NCBI RefSeq assembly: GCF_963668665.1
Contig: NZ_OY764902.1
Span: 1,615,501 to 1,679,500 of the forward strand
Reading direction: 5' to 3'
Length of the DNA: 64,000 bases
DNA from: an uncultured Anaeromusa sp.
Lineage (GTDB): Bacteria > Bacillota > Negativicutes > Anaeromusales > Anaeromusaceae
Within the stretch, counting starts at the first letter, position 1. Each line of letters begins with the position of its first letter. Positions 8,116-17,322 of the stretch are shown piece by piece. The notes under the pieces are model-generated. The model was not told the DNA's origin and ran no database searches. It was given only the letters and a program-made list of their open reading frames with translations. The translations under genes and the position numbers were made by a program.

Positions 8116-8559
8116 ATGCGTAAGTCGGTATTGTTATTTGTTCTTTGCGCGCTTCTTTTGACGCTGCCCGCAGTGGCGGCGGCCGAGGGCATGGCTTGGA
8201 GGGAGCTTCCAGTGGTAGCTCAGGTGCAGTGGGATGGTAAGCTCGGCGGTACGGAAAGTCTGCAGCTGCAACTGCGGGCGGGACAGACGGTGCAAGTGGA
8301 TTTGCTGGCGGCGGCCGGTACTGGGTATTTGTGGAGTACGCCGATCACGGCGGATTTGAAGTATGCTGTTTTAGCGCATGATTCCGGTCCCCAGGCATTG
8401 ACGGATCGCATGGGAGGCCCGCTGCAGCAGCGTTTGTTCTACCAGGCCCGCGGTGGCGTGGAAGGCACGGAAACGCTGACCTTTGTGCTGCGCCGTCCTT
8501 GGGAAGCCGCAGATAAAATCGCGGCTACGCGGACTCTGACTATCAGCGTAAAACCCTAA
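8116..8559 (+). CDS. Secreted chagasin-family (I42) cysteine protease inhibitor
   Basis: A 147-residue protein with a clear signal peptide (MRKSVLLFVLCALLLTLPA, cleavage near AAA-EG). The mature part has the three loops typical of chagasin inhibitors: AGTGYLWS (the NPTTGY-type loop), a glycine-rich central loop around RMGGPLQQ, and RRPWE near the end. Chagasins bind papain-like proteases through these loops. The gene stands alone between a divergent murP operon and a strong terminator, with a GAGGAGG ribosome site. The target protease is unknown. Confidence 0.85.
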   Translation: MRKSVLLFVLCALLLTLPAVAAAEGMAWRELPVVAQVQWDGKLGGTESLQLQLRAGQTVQVDLLAAAGTGYLWSTPITADLKYAVLAHDSGPQALTDRMGGPLQQRLFYQARGGVEGTETLTFVLRRPWEAADKIAATRTLTISVKP

Positions 8560-8597
8560 AAGGAGCTGTTGCTCCTGAGAACAAGTATGTAATAGAA

Positions 8598-8642
8598 GAG
8601 CCGGGCGAAGCTTGCTTGCAAGTTTTGCCTGGCTCTTTTTCT
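8598..8642 (+). terminator. Rho-independent terminator of the chagasin gene
   Basis: The stem GAGCCGGGC / GCCTGGCTC (8598-8606 with 8627-8635) is followed by a T run. Confidence 0.85.
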
Positions 8643-8714
8643 CTATACTAGAATTTATTGGTTTTTAGGGCTGAAAAACCTAGGTTTATCAAGCCTAGGA
8701 GCTTTTGTCTAAAC

Positions 8715-8889
8715 GGCGGCATAACTGTATTTGAGACAAGATTTCCGCGCGACTCGAAAAAGCAGGCTAAGGCGGCAGTTGCTTAACTCGCTGTGCTCAA
8801 ACAGGCGCAACTGTGATCCTCCTTACCCTGCTTTTTCGTCCTGTGGACCGTCTTGCTTCAATAAAAGTCTCAAATACAATCACGCCGCC
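8715..8889. repeat. Palindromic 175-bp element, copy 1
   Basis: The ends are long inverted repeats (GGCGGCATAACTGTATTTGAGAC at 8715-8737 in two overlapping pieces, with its complement at 8867-8889). Inside are nested stems: AAAAAGCAGG/CCTGCTTTTT, CAGTTGC/GCAACTG and GTCC/GGAC. The innermost loop reads AACTCGCTGTGCTCAAACA. A second full copy lies at 57742-57917 and a partial one at 60302-60386. Flanking bases such as GGAGCTTTTG upstream are also shared. No open frame. The paired changes between copies point to a folded RNA or a cruciform DNA element. Confidence 0.75.
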
Positions 8890-8900
8890 GCAGTCTCATT

Positions 8901-8946
8901 CGGGCCCTCATTTTACTCCATCTACTCACTCTACTCCTGTTCAATT
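8901..8946 (-). repeat. Solo end of the TTGAACA repeat family
   Basis: The stretch ends CTACTCCTGTTCAATTT, the complement of the ATTGAACAGGAGTAG terminus seen elsewhere. No gene is visible between 8643 and 9127. Confidence 0.5.
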
Positions 8947-9127
8947 TCCGTATCTCTCTGTATAACTGTTTTCTGGCGCTACTTTCTTGCTGGCTTTTAG
9001 GAGGTCGTTTTGGCGGCTTGGTCGCTAAAAAAGGGTTTTTGGTAGAATAAAAAAACGAAATAATCTAAAAATAGCATAAAATTTATATAAATACATTATG
9101 CAGCGCAAGGCGCATGGAGGGGAAGAC

Positions 9128-10528
9128 ATGGAAAAACGCAGTTTATCCATTTTAGCCGCTTTTTTCTGCTTAGTCTGGATTAACTGGTTCATGCCTGAAC
9201 TGGCTGGACTGACAGCACCTGGGCGGGCTTCATTGGCCGTGGCGGTTTTTGCCATCATTATTTGGGTGACGCAGGCACTTGATGACGCATTTAGCGGACT
9301 TCTTATCATTTTCCTATTGGCGGCGATGAAGGCGGTTACTTTGGCAGGCGCTTTCAGCGGTTATTCTAATACTGCCTTGTGGCTCATTGTTATTGGCTTT
9401 ATTATGGCAGGTTGTATGGAAAAATCGGGCTTGTCCCGCAGAGTGGCGCTGTTGTTGGTTTCCTCAGCAGGAGGCTCGACGGTGCGCGTGTACTGGGCAG
9501 TGGCGTTGGTAATGGCGTTGCTGACCTTTTTTGTTCCTTCCATTACGGCGCGAACGTTGCTGATGCTGCCGATTATTTTAGGGATTGGCCAGGCTTTTAA
9601 GGCGAAAGAAGGCAAGAGTAACATTGTTAAAGCGCTGGTGTTTATCGTGGCTATGAGCGGTACGATGATGAGCATTGGCGTCTTGACGGCTCATGTGGGC
9701 AATCCGGTGACTGTAGGACTGATTCAGGCCGCGACAAAACAGTCGGTATCCTGGTCGGAATGGTTTATCATCGGCGGGCCGCCGGCCTTTTTGCTAGCTT
9801 TTCTTTCGGTATTCATTCTGCAGTGGATGTGGCCGCCGGAAATTAAGGAACTGGGCGAAGGGCAAAGCTTTGTTAAAGAAGAGCTGGCCAAGATGGGGCC
9901 TCTTAGTTTGTTAGAAAAGTATACGCTAGCTGTCTTTCTGATTACCCTGGCTTTGTGGGCGACTGATTCTATGCATAAAATCAATGTGGTTATCGTCGGC
10001 ATTCTTTCCGTGCTGCTTTTGCTCTGGCCGAAGGTTGGGGTTATGAACTGGAAGGAAGCGCAGCAAAAGGTGCCGTGGAATGTGTTTATTCTTTACGGCG
10101 CAGGTTTATCGATGGGCTTGTCCCTTGTTTCCTCCGGTGCCGCAAAATGGCTGGCTGGCGTGGCTTTGGGGCCGATTGCCGATTTATCGCAAACCGTGCA
10201 GATGATCGGGCTTATTTGGCTGGTGACGGCCCTGCAAGTTTTCTTTACCGGCGGCGGTCCCAAGACGACGGCATTGACGCCAGTGGTTATTGCGCACGCC
10301 GCGGCGATCGGCGCCGACCCAATGGTGTTTGCGCTGGTACTGGGTATGAATATGCAGCATCAATACTTGCTGCCTGTAAGCAATATGCCTAATGCCGTGG
10401 CTATGGGTACAGGGCATATTACGGCAGCGGAACTGATGAAGACCGGCGCGGTAATGAGTATTTTTGCGGCGTTGTTCATGAGCGCCATGGTGGTGACTTA
10501 TTGGACTTGGATGGGTGTCGTACGCTAA
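9128..10528 (+). CDS. DASS/SLC13-family anion (dicarboxylate) transporter 1
   Basis: A 466-residue membrane protein with about 11-12 hydrophobic segments. The two SLC13-type substrate/sodium sites are recognisable: SITARTLLMLPIILGIG in the first half and FTGGGPKTTALTPVVIAHA in the second. I chose ATG 9128 because GGAGGGG lies 7 bases before it; an ATG at 9098 has no ribosome site. It opens a ten-gene plus-strand operon with close spacing, so it probably imports the hydroxy acid used by the downstream enzymes. Substrate is not shown by sequence; dicarboxylates are the usual DASS substrates. Confidence 0.88.
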   Translation: MEKRSLSILAAFFCLVWINWFMPELAGLTAPGRASLAVAVFAIIIWVTQALDDAFSGLLIIFLLAAMKAVTLAGAFSGYSNTALWLIVIGFIMAGCMEKSGLSRRVALLLVSSAGGSTVRVYWAVALVMALLTFFVPSITARTLLMLPIILGIGQAFKAKEGKSNIVKALVFIVAMSGTMMSIGVLTAHVGNPVTVGLIQAATKQSVSWSEWFIIGGPPAFLLAFLSVFILQWMWPPEIKELGEGQSFVKEELAKMGPLSLLEKYTLAVFLITLALWATDSMHKINVVIVGILSVLLLLWPKVGVMNWKEAQQKVPWNVFILYGAGLSMGLSLVSSGAAKWLAGVALGPIADLSQTVQMIGLIWLVTALQVFFTGGGPKTTALTPVVIAHAAAIGADPMVFALVLGMNMQHQYLLPVSNMPNAVAMGTGHITAAELMKTGAVMSIFAALFMSAMVVTYWTWMGVVR

Positions 10529-10541
10529 GGAGGTAAGGGAA

Positions 10542-11681
10542 ATGTACAAAGAAGTGAAGGTCGCTTCCGCAACCGAATTGCAGCAGCTTTTTCAGACGGC
10601 TACGGCGGAAGATACGCCGGTATATGTGTATCGGCAGGGTGAAGGCATTCAAGTGGATTTACGTGAAATGAACCGAATTCTGGAAATTGATAAAGACAAT
10701 CTGGTAGCCACGGTAGAACCGGGCGTGAAGCTAAAAGACCTGGCAGAAGGATTGCAGCGCCAAGGATTGCGTTTTGTGCCGGCGGAGCTGGTCGGTCTGG
10801 AGGAGCAAACTGTAGGGGAATGGGTATATACAGGCTGTGCGAATCCTTTGGCCTGGAAATACGGCGGCGGCAAGTTTTTTGTAATGGGCGGAGAATTTGT
10901 TCTGCCCGACGGTCGTTTGATGGTGACTGGCGGCAAGACGGTAAAAAATGTTACCGGGTATGATTTTGTACGATTTTTGAATGGCGCTTATAGTGATTTT
11001 GCGGTGGGAGTGAAGTTTCTCTTAAAATTGCTTCCTCAGGCAGCAGCAACTTGCTGTTTGGAACTGCAATTGCCGACCTTGGAAAAGACGTTGGCTTTCG
11101 TCGAAGAGTTGCGGCAGCGTCCGGCAGTGCCGGCTGGCTTGTTTTGGTTGGATGAAGCTGCGCAGCGTCAAGTGGCGCTGGGAGACGGGCAAAAATTATG
11201 GCTGCGTTTTGACGGCGTGCAGGAGGAAGTGGCTGAACAGGCGGCTTGGGCCAGAGAGGCTGTCAGTGAAAAGCAGGGCCGGGTTTTGGGAGAAAGCGCC
11301 GGTTTGCCGGCGTTGTCCGCCTTTTCCTGGGGCCAAGCCTTTCTTCTGACAGACGAGTACAAGGTTCCTTTTCCGCAAGTAGGGTCTTTTTTGAGCAAGG
11401 CACTGCAGGCTGGACACGAGCTAGGGCTGCAGCCTGGTTTTTTTGGACAGCTTGGCGAAGGCAAGCTGCATTTGGTCCTGCCTTTAGGCGCACCGGTTCC
11501 GGCGGCGTTGGTGCGGCAGTTGCAGTGCTTGGCGAGGGAATTGGGAGGCGCCAGCAGCGGCAAATTTGAACGTCTTTACGGAACCGTTGAGCAAGGACCG
11601 TTAACGGTGATTGAGCAGCAGATGAAAAAGCGTTTTGATCCGCGAGGAGTTCTAAACCGGCAGGGAGGGGTGCGGTTATGA
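10542..11681 (+). CDS. GlcE-like FAD-binding subunit of a 2-hydroxy-acid oxidase
   Basis: A 379-residue FAD_binding_4 (PCMH-type) protein. The FAD-binding core is MNRILEIDKDNLVATVEPGV followed by a GGGKFFVMGG and VKNVTGYDFVRFL region. The C-terminal part is short, like GlcE rather than GlcD. The start MYKEVKV follows TAAGGAGGTAAGGGAA. It overlaps glcF-like by ATGA. With the next two genes it forms a GlcDEF-type complex that oxidises a 2-hydroxy acid to the 2-oxo acid and passes electrons through Fe-S clusters. Which hydroxy acid is used is inferred only from context. Confidence 0.88.
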   Translation: MYKEVKVASATELQQLFQTATAEDTPVYVYRQGEGIQVDLREMNRILEIDKDNLVATVEPGVKLKDLAEGLQRQGLRFVPAELVGLEEQTVGEWVYTGCANPLAWKYGGGKFFVMGGEFVLPDGRLMVTGGKTVKNVTGYDFVRFLNGAYSDFAVGVKFLLKLLPQAAATCCLELQLPTLEKTLAFVEELRQRPAVPAGLFWLDEAAQRQVALGDGQKLWLRFDGVQEEVAEQAAWAREAVSEKQGRVLGESAGLPALSAFSWGQAFLLTDEYKVPFPQVGSFLSKALQAGHELGLQPGFFGQLGEGKLHLVLPLGAPVPAALVRQLQCLARELGGASSGKFERLYGTVEQGPLTVIEQQMKKRFDPRGVLNRQGGVRL

Positions 11682-12970
11682 GCAGCCAAAAGCAATACGA
11701 AGAAGAATGGAAGAAGCAACTGGTCAAATGCATTCGCTGCGGTACTTGCCGTTCGGTTTGTCCGGTTTTTCGCGAAGAAAATAATGAAAACACTACGGCG
11801 CGGGGTAAGGTGCGCTTATTGGAAGCGGTCAGTGAGGGCGTAGTGGAACTGACACCGGATTTGCAGGAGCGTTTTGCCAAATGCTTGATGTGCAAAGCCT
11901 GCGTGAAAGGTTGCCCTTCCGGTGTGCGCACGGACGAATTGTTTCTCAGCGCCCGGCAGGCGACGGCGGAGAAAAATGGTTTGCCCTTCGTGAAACGCAT
12001 GGCATTTACAGGCTTGCGCTATCGTAAGCTCTTTGACCTGGGGTTGCGCCTGGGTTCAGTATTCCAGGGCCTGGTGATGAAGCGCACCGCCGATGGCCGT
12101 GGGGCCATCCCCAGGGTGCTGCTGCCTGGCGCGGGTCTGAACTTACGACGGGTTATTCCTCCTTTGGCGGAACAAACGCTGCGCAGTATGCTGCCGGAGC
12201 GGGTAAACGTAGCGCAGCCTAAGGGAACGGTAGCCTTTTTTACGGGCTGCATGCTCAACTATATTTATCCCCAGGCAGGCAAAGCCATTGTGCGCCTGTT
12301 GGAGCGTAACGGTTGGAATGTTGTGCTGCCGGAAGCGCAGTGCTGCTGCGGTACGCCGGCGTTTACCTCAGGGGATCGTGAGACGGGAGCGATGCTGGCG
12401 GAACACAATGTGGGCGTTTTTGCCGCAGAGGCATATGATGCCATCATTACAGGCTGTGCTTCTTGCGGGGCGGCGCTGAAGAGTGAATACAGCCATATTT
12501 TGCCGGATGGAGCCGTAAAGGAGCAGTGGCAACAGCTTGCAGCCAAGGTATACGATATTACGACCTTCTTAGTGGAACGCTGCGAGCTTAAAGGCTTTGG
12601 AGAACTGCCTATGCGTGTGACCTATCATGACGCATGTCATTTGGTGCGGGGGATGAATGTTTCGAAAGAGCCACGACAGATTTTTGCGGCTATTCCCGGT
12701 TTGGACTTCAAGGAAATGGTCGGGGCTGACGAATGTTGCGGTTCAGGCGGAACATTCAGCATGTCCTATTACGATGTGGCTCGCAAAATCAATGATCGCA
12801 AGCTGGAGCGGGCGGAGGCGACCGGAGCGGATTGCATTGTTACCGGCTGTTCGGCCTGCCGTATGCATATCAGCGATGGCTTGAGCCAGCGGGGCAGCAA
12901 GCTGCAGGTTCTTCATACAGCCGAATTGATTGAAATGGCCTACGAGGCGGCAGAAAAGGGGGTGAAATGA
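11678..12970 (+). CDS. GlcF-like iron-sulfur subunit (two [4Fe-4S], two CCG domains)
   Basis: A 430-residue soluble protein. Two ferredoxin-type motifs lie in the N-terminal quarter (CIRCGTCRSVCP and CLMCKACVKGCP). They are followed by two cysteine-rich CCG domains (FFTGCMLNY..CCCGTPAF, then CHLVRGM..ECCGSGGTF..CSACRMHI). This is the layout of glycolate oxidase GlcF and related lactate-utilisation proteins. It would carry electrons from the flavin subunits to quinone or another acceptor. It overlaps both neighbours by four bases, so expression is tightly coupled. Confidence 0.92.
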   Translation: MSSQKQYEEEWKKQLVKCIRCGTCRSVCPVFREENNENTTARGKVRLLEAVSEGVVELTPDLQERFAKCLMCKACVKGCPSGVRTDELFLSARQATAEKNGLPFVKRMAFTGLRYRKLFDLGLRLGSVFQGLVMKRTADGRGAIPRVLLPGAGLNLRRVIPPLAEQTLRSMLPERVNVAQPKGTVAFFTGCMLNYIYPQAGKAIVRLLERNGWNVVLPEAQCCCGTPAFTSGDRETGAMLAEHNVGVFAAEAYDAIITGCASCGAALKSEYSHILPDGAVKEQWQQLAAKVYDITTFLVERCELKGFGELPMRVTYHDACHLVRGMNVSKEPRQIFAAIPGLDFKEMVGADECCGSGGTFSMSYYDVARKINDRKLERAEATGADCIVTGCSACRMHISDGLSQRGSKLQVLHTAELIEMAYEAAEKGVK

Positions 12971-14361
12971 TGTCGAACTTGGTGGAGAACTTGCAAAAAA
13001 TTGTTGGTGTAGCGCATGTGCTAACAAAATTGGAAGATCGCTTGTGTTATTCCATTGATTCGACCTTTATCGACCATTTGCCTGATGTGGTAGTGCAGCC
13101 TGCCAACCGCGAGGAAGTGGTCGCTGTGGTGAAAACAGCAGCACATTTTGGCGTGCCTGTTGTCTCACGCGGGGCTTCAACCGGCTTATCCGGGGGGACC
13201 GTGCCGGTGCAAGGCGGGATTGTGCTGGAACTGACCCGACTCAACCGCATTTTGAACATTGATGCTGTCAATGAGCGGGCGGTGCTGGAACCGGGCGTTA
13301 TTACGCAGGATTTTCTCCAGGCAGTGCAAAAAGAAGGCTTGTTGTATCCCCCAGATCCGGCCAGCAGCAAGATGTCGACCATCGGCGGCAATATCGCCGA
13401 GTGCGCCGGAGGCCCTAAAGGCGTCAAATACGGCGTTACACGGGATTATTTGCTGGGCTTGGAAGTGGTGCTCCCCGACGGCAGCGTGGTGGAGACCGGC
13501 AATAGTATTGACGGCGATATGTGCGGGCCGGACTGGACGATGCTTTTTTGCGGCTCTGAGGGCACGCTGGGGGTTATTACGAAAATCATTCTTAAGCTGG
13601 CTCATCCGCCGCAGGATAAAAAGACGCTTATGGCTGTCTTTGATCGCATCGAAGATGCAGCGATTACTGTAAGCACGATTATGGCCTCAGGCGTCATTCC
13701 GACGACGCTGGAGATGATGGATAATCTGACCATTCGGGCGGTGGAAAACTATTTGGAGATCGGTCTGCCTGTGGAGGCCGGAGCGATTTTGTTGATCGAA
13801 GTGGACGGGGGACCGGCGGCGGTGCAGCATGATATGGTGCATGTAGAAGCGGTCTGCCTGCGTTGCGGGGCGGTAGAAGTGAAGACCGCCCAAAACAAAA
13901 CGGAAGCAGATGCCTTATGGAAGGCGCGTCGTTCCATTTCGCCGGCCTGCGGCAAGATCAATCCAACCAAAATTTCCGAAGATGCTACGGTGCCTCGCAG
14001 CCGAATTCCGGAAATGGTGGCTCGTATTCGGGAGATTGCGGAGAAGTATAAGCTGAAAATGGTCATCTTTGGTCATGCCGGAGACGGCAATTTGCATCCT
14101 AATATTCTGAGTAACAAGCATGACAAAGAGGAAATGGCCAGGGTAGAACAGGCTGTGGAAGAGTTATTTCATGCGGCCCTAGAACTTGGCGGCACTTTGA
14201 GCGGCGAGCACGGCATCGGCTACATGAAGGCGCCGTTCCTTATTTGGGAGACTGGAGAAGTTGGTTTCGCCGTAGGCAAAGGAATCAAGGAGGCTGTAGA
14301 TCCGCAGAGGATGATGAATCCAGGGAAGATGTTTGATTATACGTCGACGAAAGAGGGTTGA
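12967..14361 (+). CDS. GlcD-like FAD-linked 2-hydroxy-acid oxidase/dehydrogenase, large subunit
   Basis: A 464-residue protein of the GlcD/D-lactate dehydrogenase/D-2-hydroxyglutarate dehydrogenase family. FAD-binding core: SRGASTGLSGGTVP, YPPDPASSKMSTIGGN, EGTLGVITK. C-terminal FAD-oxidase domain: FGHAGDGNLHPNI and SGEHGIG. The closely spaced GlcE- and GlcF-like genes upstream make it the catalytic subunit of the complex. Family members act on D-lactate, glycolate or D-2-hydroxyglutarate. The 2-oxoglutarate-type oxidoreductase encoded downstream makes 2-hydroxyglutarate an attractive substrate (inference). Confidence 0.92.
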   Translation: MMSNLVENLQKIVGVAHVLTKLEDRLCYSIDSTFIDHLPDVVVQPANREEVVAVVKTAAHFGVPVVSRGASTGLSGGTVPVQGGIVLELTRLNRILNIDAVNERAVLEPGVITQDFLQAVQKEGLLYPPDPASSKMSTIGGNIAECAGGPKGVKYGVTRDYLLGLEVVLPDGSVVETGNSIDGDMCGPDWTMLFCGSEGTLGVITKIILKLAHPPQDKKTLMAVFDRIEDAAITVSTIMASGVIPTTLEMMDNLTIRAVENYLEIGLPVEAGAILLIEVDGGPAAVQHDMVHVEAVCLRCGAVEVKTAQNKTEADALWKARRSISPACGKINPTKISEDATVPRSRIPEMVARIREIAEKYKLKMVIFGHAGDGNLHPNILSNKHDKEEMARVEQAVEELFHAALELGGTLSGEHGIGYMKAPFLIWETGEVGFAVGKGIKEAVDPQRMMNPGKMFDYTSTKEG

Positions 14362-14366
14362 GTATA

Positions 14367-15821
14367 ATGTCTTTCGATGCATTCGGGAAAAAATACGGTT
14401 TGATTTTGGCTATTTTAGTGGGTGCTTTAATCTGGATGATGCCTACGCCGGACGGAATGAATTTGACGCAGCATAAACTGCTGACTACCTTTGGAGCCTT
14501 GGTAGTGCTTTGGATTACTATCGGCGTCAATTTTGCGGTAAGCACCTTTATTGGCGTAGTGGCGCTCTATTTTTGGGTGGGAAATCCTACAGGCGCTGTA
14601 AAGAATGGAGCGTTGGTTCATAATGCAACCTTTGCGGTATCCGGCTTCTCCTCGCCGGCGCTGTGGCTGCTGATTACAGGCTTCGTCATTTCTATTGCGA
14701 TGACTCGTACCGGCGTAGCGAAACGCCTGGCGTTGCACATGATGCGCCTGCTGGGGCAGACGCCGGCGGGAGCCATTTTTGCCTTGATGTTTGCTAATTT
14801 GGCCATTTCTCCTTTCACGCCGTCCAACACGGCGAGGCAGGCGGCCATGCTGCCGATTGTCGAAGGTATTGCCGAGGCGTACCAGATTGAACGGGGCAAA
14901 AGTAATTTTGGCAAGGCATTGGCGTTGGTAGCGACCTTCGCCAACAATATTACCGGGTCCGCTTTTTTGACGGCGACCATTCCCAATCCTGTGGCGGTGG
15001 GCATGATCGTCGCCGCCGCCGGCGCGTCGGTGTACGGCACCTGGAGCCAGTGGGCGGTGTTGGCGCTGCCAGTCAATGTTCTGGTGCTGCTCCTGTGCGG
15101 TATTTTGGTGCTGCGCATGTTCCCGTCGGAGGTCAAATCGCTGCCTGGGGGCATTGACTACATCCGCCAGGAATTAACCAAAATGGGGCCGATGACCGGG
15201 AGCGAAAAGAAAGCCATCATCTATTTCCTGTTTGCCCTGTTATTGTGGTCCACAGACAGCATTCACGGTTTCAATTCGACCATGGTGGCCTTCTTGGTTT
15301 CGGTGCTGATTTTCCTGCCCAAGATCGGGGTGCTGGAGTGGAAGGAGACGGAGAAAGCCATTCCCTGGGAACTATTCGTCTACTTTGGCGGCGTTATTAC
15401 CTTGAGTGATGCCCTGATGAAGACCAAGGCTTTTGAGTGGGTCATTAAAGAAGCTATTGTGTTTATGGGACTGGAAGGCATGAGCTTACTGACTCTGTTG
15501 TGCATTCTTATGGGTTTCACCATCTTTATCCACGTGATATGGTCGACGACGACCGCCATGATGGGGGTTATGGTTCCTATTTACATCGGCATGGCGCAGG
15601 CTATGGGCTTTGATATCGTACAATTTGTGCTGCCCTTGGCCATGCTCTTGTCCTATGCGTTTTTCCTACCTTTTAATACGATGGGTAATATAATTATGTT
15701 TGGCGCCGGTTACTATACTGTGGCCGAACAGGTGAAAGCATCGGTAGTGCTGGGGCTGCTTTCCTGGGGCTGCTGGATGTTGACGGCCTTTACCTGGTGG
15801 AAAATAGTCGGTTTTTTATAA
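14367..15821 (+). CDS. DASS/SLC13-family anion (dicarboxylate) transporter 2
   Basis: A 484-residue membrane protein with about 12 hydrophobic segments and the SLC13-like sites SPFTPSNTARQAAMLPIV and IHVIWSTTTAMMGVMVP. It is clearly related in layout to transporter 1 at 9128 but divergent, so the operon has two non-identical carriers. They could serve import and product export, or two substrates. The start ATG 14367 has AGAGGG 9-10 bases upstream; a TTG nine bases earlier is less likely. Confidence 0.88.
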   Translation: MSFDAFGKKYGLILAILVGALIWMMPTPDGMNLTQHKLLTTFGALVVLWITIGVNFAVSTFIGVVALYFWVGNPTGAVKNGALVHNATFAVSGFSSPALWLLITGFVISIAMTRTGVAKRLALHMMRLLGQTPAGAIFALMFANLAISPFTPSNTARQAAMLPIVEGIAEAYQIERGKSNFGKALALVATFANNITGSAFLTATIPNPVAVGMIVAAAGASVYGTWSQWAVLALPVNVLVLLLCGILVLRMFPSEVKSLPGGIDYIRQELTKMGPMTGSEKKAIIYFLFALLLWSTDSIHGFNSTMVAFLVSVLIFLPKIGVLEWKETEKAIPWELFVYFGGVITLSDALMKTKAFEWVIKEAIVFMGLEGMSLLTLLCILMGFTIFIHVIWSTTTAMMGVMVPIYIGMAQAMGFDIVQFVLPLAMLLSYAFFLPFNTMGNIIMFGAGYYTVAEQVKASVVLGLLSWGCWMLTAFTWWKIVGFL

Positions 15822-15835
15822 GGGAGGGTTAGGGC

Positions 15836-17110
15836 ATGACAAGCCAAGAGTTACGGTTTAGGCGGGTGAAGCAGCAGTTTCCCCGGCCAGTAGTGGCGGA
15901 TGCGGCGCAGGAAATGGAGGCGCAGCTGCAAAAGTTGCACTTGGCGCAAAAAATTAAAACGGGACAGCAAATCGGGATTACCGTAGGCAGTCGCGGCATT
16001 CAAAATATTGTACCGTTGCTTCAAACTGCGGTGGCGCATGTGCGTGCACTGGGAGCAAAGCCATATTTGCTGGCGGCGATGGGCAGCCATGGAGGCGGCA
16101 CCGAGGCGGGGCAAGAGGAACTCTTAGACAGCCTGGGTATTACCGAAGCCTCTGTCGGTGCGCCGCTAAAAGCGTGCGCCGTAAGTCGCCCTATTGGCGC
16201 TACAGCGGAGGGGATGACCGCGTATGTGCTGGAGGCGGCCTTAGAGATGGACGGCATTCTGGTCGTTAACCGGGTGAAAACCCATACGTCCTTTAAAGGG
16301 CGTGTGGAAAGCGGGTTGATGAAAAAACTGGTTGTCGGTCTCGGCGGACCCAGCGGCGCCAAACAGTTTCATACCTTTGGCAGCGAAGAACTGCCGAGGT
16401 TGTTAGTGGAAATTGGGGAAGTACTTTTGGACAACCTTCCCATTTTGGGCGGCGTGGCTATTGTGGAAAACGCCTACGAAGAGACGGCGCGGTTAGCGGC
16501 GCTGGAGCCGGAACAATTCATTACCGGCGAGGAGGAGCTGCTGCGCTGGTCTAAATCCTTGATGCCGGCGCTGCCTGTGCAGCAGCTGGATTTGCTCCTG
16601 ATTGGGGAGATGGGAAAAAACTATTCCGGAACCGGCGTGGATACGAATATTATCGGCCGTATTCGCATTGAAGGCGTACCAGAGCCGGCACTGCCAGCCA
16701 TTAAGCGTGTTGCGATTCTCGATTTATCCGAAGCGTCCCATGGCAATGCGCATGGGGTGGGGCTGGCTGATTTCGTTACCAAACAATTGGTGGATAAAAT
16801 TGACCGTCCCAAGACCTATTTGAATTCCCTTACAAGCACCTTTGTCATTCGCTCGGCCATTCCCATGTGGTTTGATACGGAAGAGGAATTGGTGAAAGGC
16901 GCTTTTGTCAGCCTGGGGGATCCGAAACCGCAGGCGCTGCGGGCCGTTATTATTCCCAACACCTTGTATTTGACGGATTTGTGGGTATCCGAGGCCTTGG
17001 GCCCGGAGATAGAGGGACGTGAAGATGTACTCTGGGATGGCGAATGGGAGCCTTGCTCCTATGATGCAGCAGGCAGGCTGACGCTACGGTGTGAGCTTGA
17101 GCATAAATAA
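15836..17110 (+). CDS. LarA-superfamily (lactate racemase-like, DUF2088) protein
   Basis: A 424-residue protein with the N-terminal LarA-type domain: AAMGSHGGGTEAGQ, RVKTHTSFKGRVESGLMKK and GEMGKNYSGTGVDTNIIGR are conserved stretches of the family. LarA enzymes use a nickel-pincer nucleotide cofactor to racemise or epimerise 2-hydroxy acids. Lactate, malate and 2-hydroxyglutarate racemases are known in the superfamily. The cofactor genes larB, larC and larE are not in this window. Position between the GlcDEF-like complex and korDABC suggests it supplies the stereoisomer that the oxidase accepts. The exact subgroup is not certain. GGGAGGG ribosome site. Confidence 0.78.
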   Translation: MTSQELRFRRVKQQFPRPVVADAAQEMEAQLQKLHLAQKIKTGQQIGITVGSRGIQNIVPLLQTAVAHVRALGAKPYLLAAMGSHGGGTEAGQEELLDSLGITEASVGAPLKACAVSRPIGATAEGMTAYVLEAALEMDGILVVNRVKTHTSFKGRVESGLMKKLVVGLGGPSGAKQFHTFGSEELPRLLVEIGEVLLDNLPILGGVAIVENAYEETARLAALEPEQFITGEEELLRWSKSLMPALPVQQLDLLLIGEMGKNYSGTGVDTNIIGRIRIEGVPEPALPAIKRVAILDLSEASHGNAHGVGLADFVTKQLVDKIDRPKTYLNSLTSTFVIRSAIPMWFDTEEELVKGAFVSLGDPKPQALRAVIIPNTLYLTDLWVSEALGPEIEGREDVLWDGEWEPCSYDAAGRLTLRCELEHK

Positions 17111-17123
17111 GGAGGGAAAATTC

Positions 17124-17321
17124 ATGGCGTTACAGATCAACAAACGATACTGCAAAGGCTGTGGTATCTGCGTGGCGTTCTGTCCCAAGCAAGTGCTGGA
17201 ACTGGACGAAGTGGGCAAAGTGTATGCAAAGCAGCCGGAGGCTTGTATCAGCTGCGGCCAGTGCGAACTGCGCTGCCCGGATTATGCGATATTTGTGGTG
17301 AAAGAGGAGGCGGGAAAATAA
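17124..17321 (+). CDS. korD: 2-oxoacid:ferredoxin oxidoreductase delta subunit (2[4Fe-4S] ferredoxin)
   Basis: A 65-residue ferredoxin-like protein with CKGCGICVAFCP and CISCGQCELRCP. The start MALQINKRYC follows AAGGAGG. It immediately precedes the alpha subunit, giving the delta-alpha-beta-gamma order typical of KorDABC. It carries electrons from the thiamine enzyme to ferredoxin. Confidence 0.92.
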   Translation: MALQINKRYCKGCGICVAFCPKQVLELDEVGKVYAKQPEACISCGQCELRCPDYAIFVVKEEAGK

Positions 17322-17322
17322 G

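Noticed and set aside
9098..9127. Upstream ATG of the first DASS transporter
   Set aside because: The ribosome site GGAGGGG lies between this ATG and the one at 9128.
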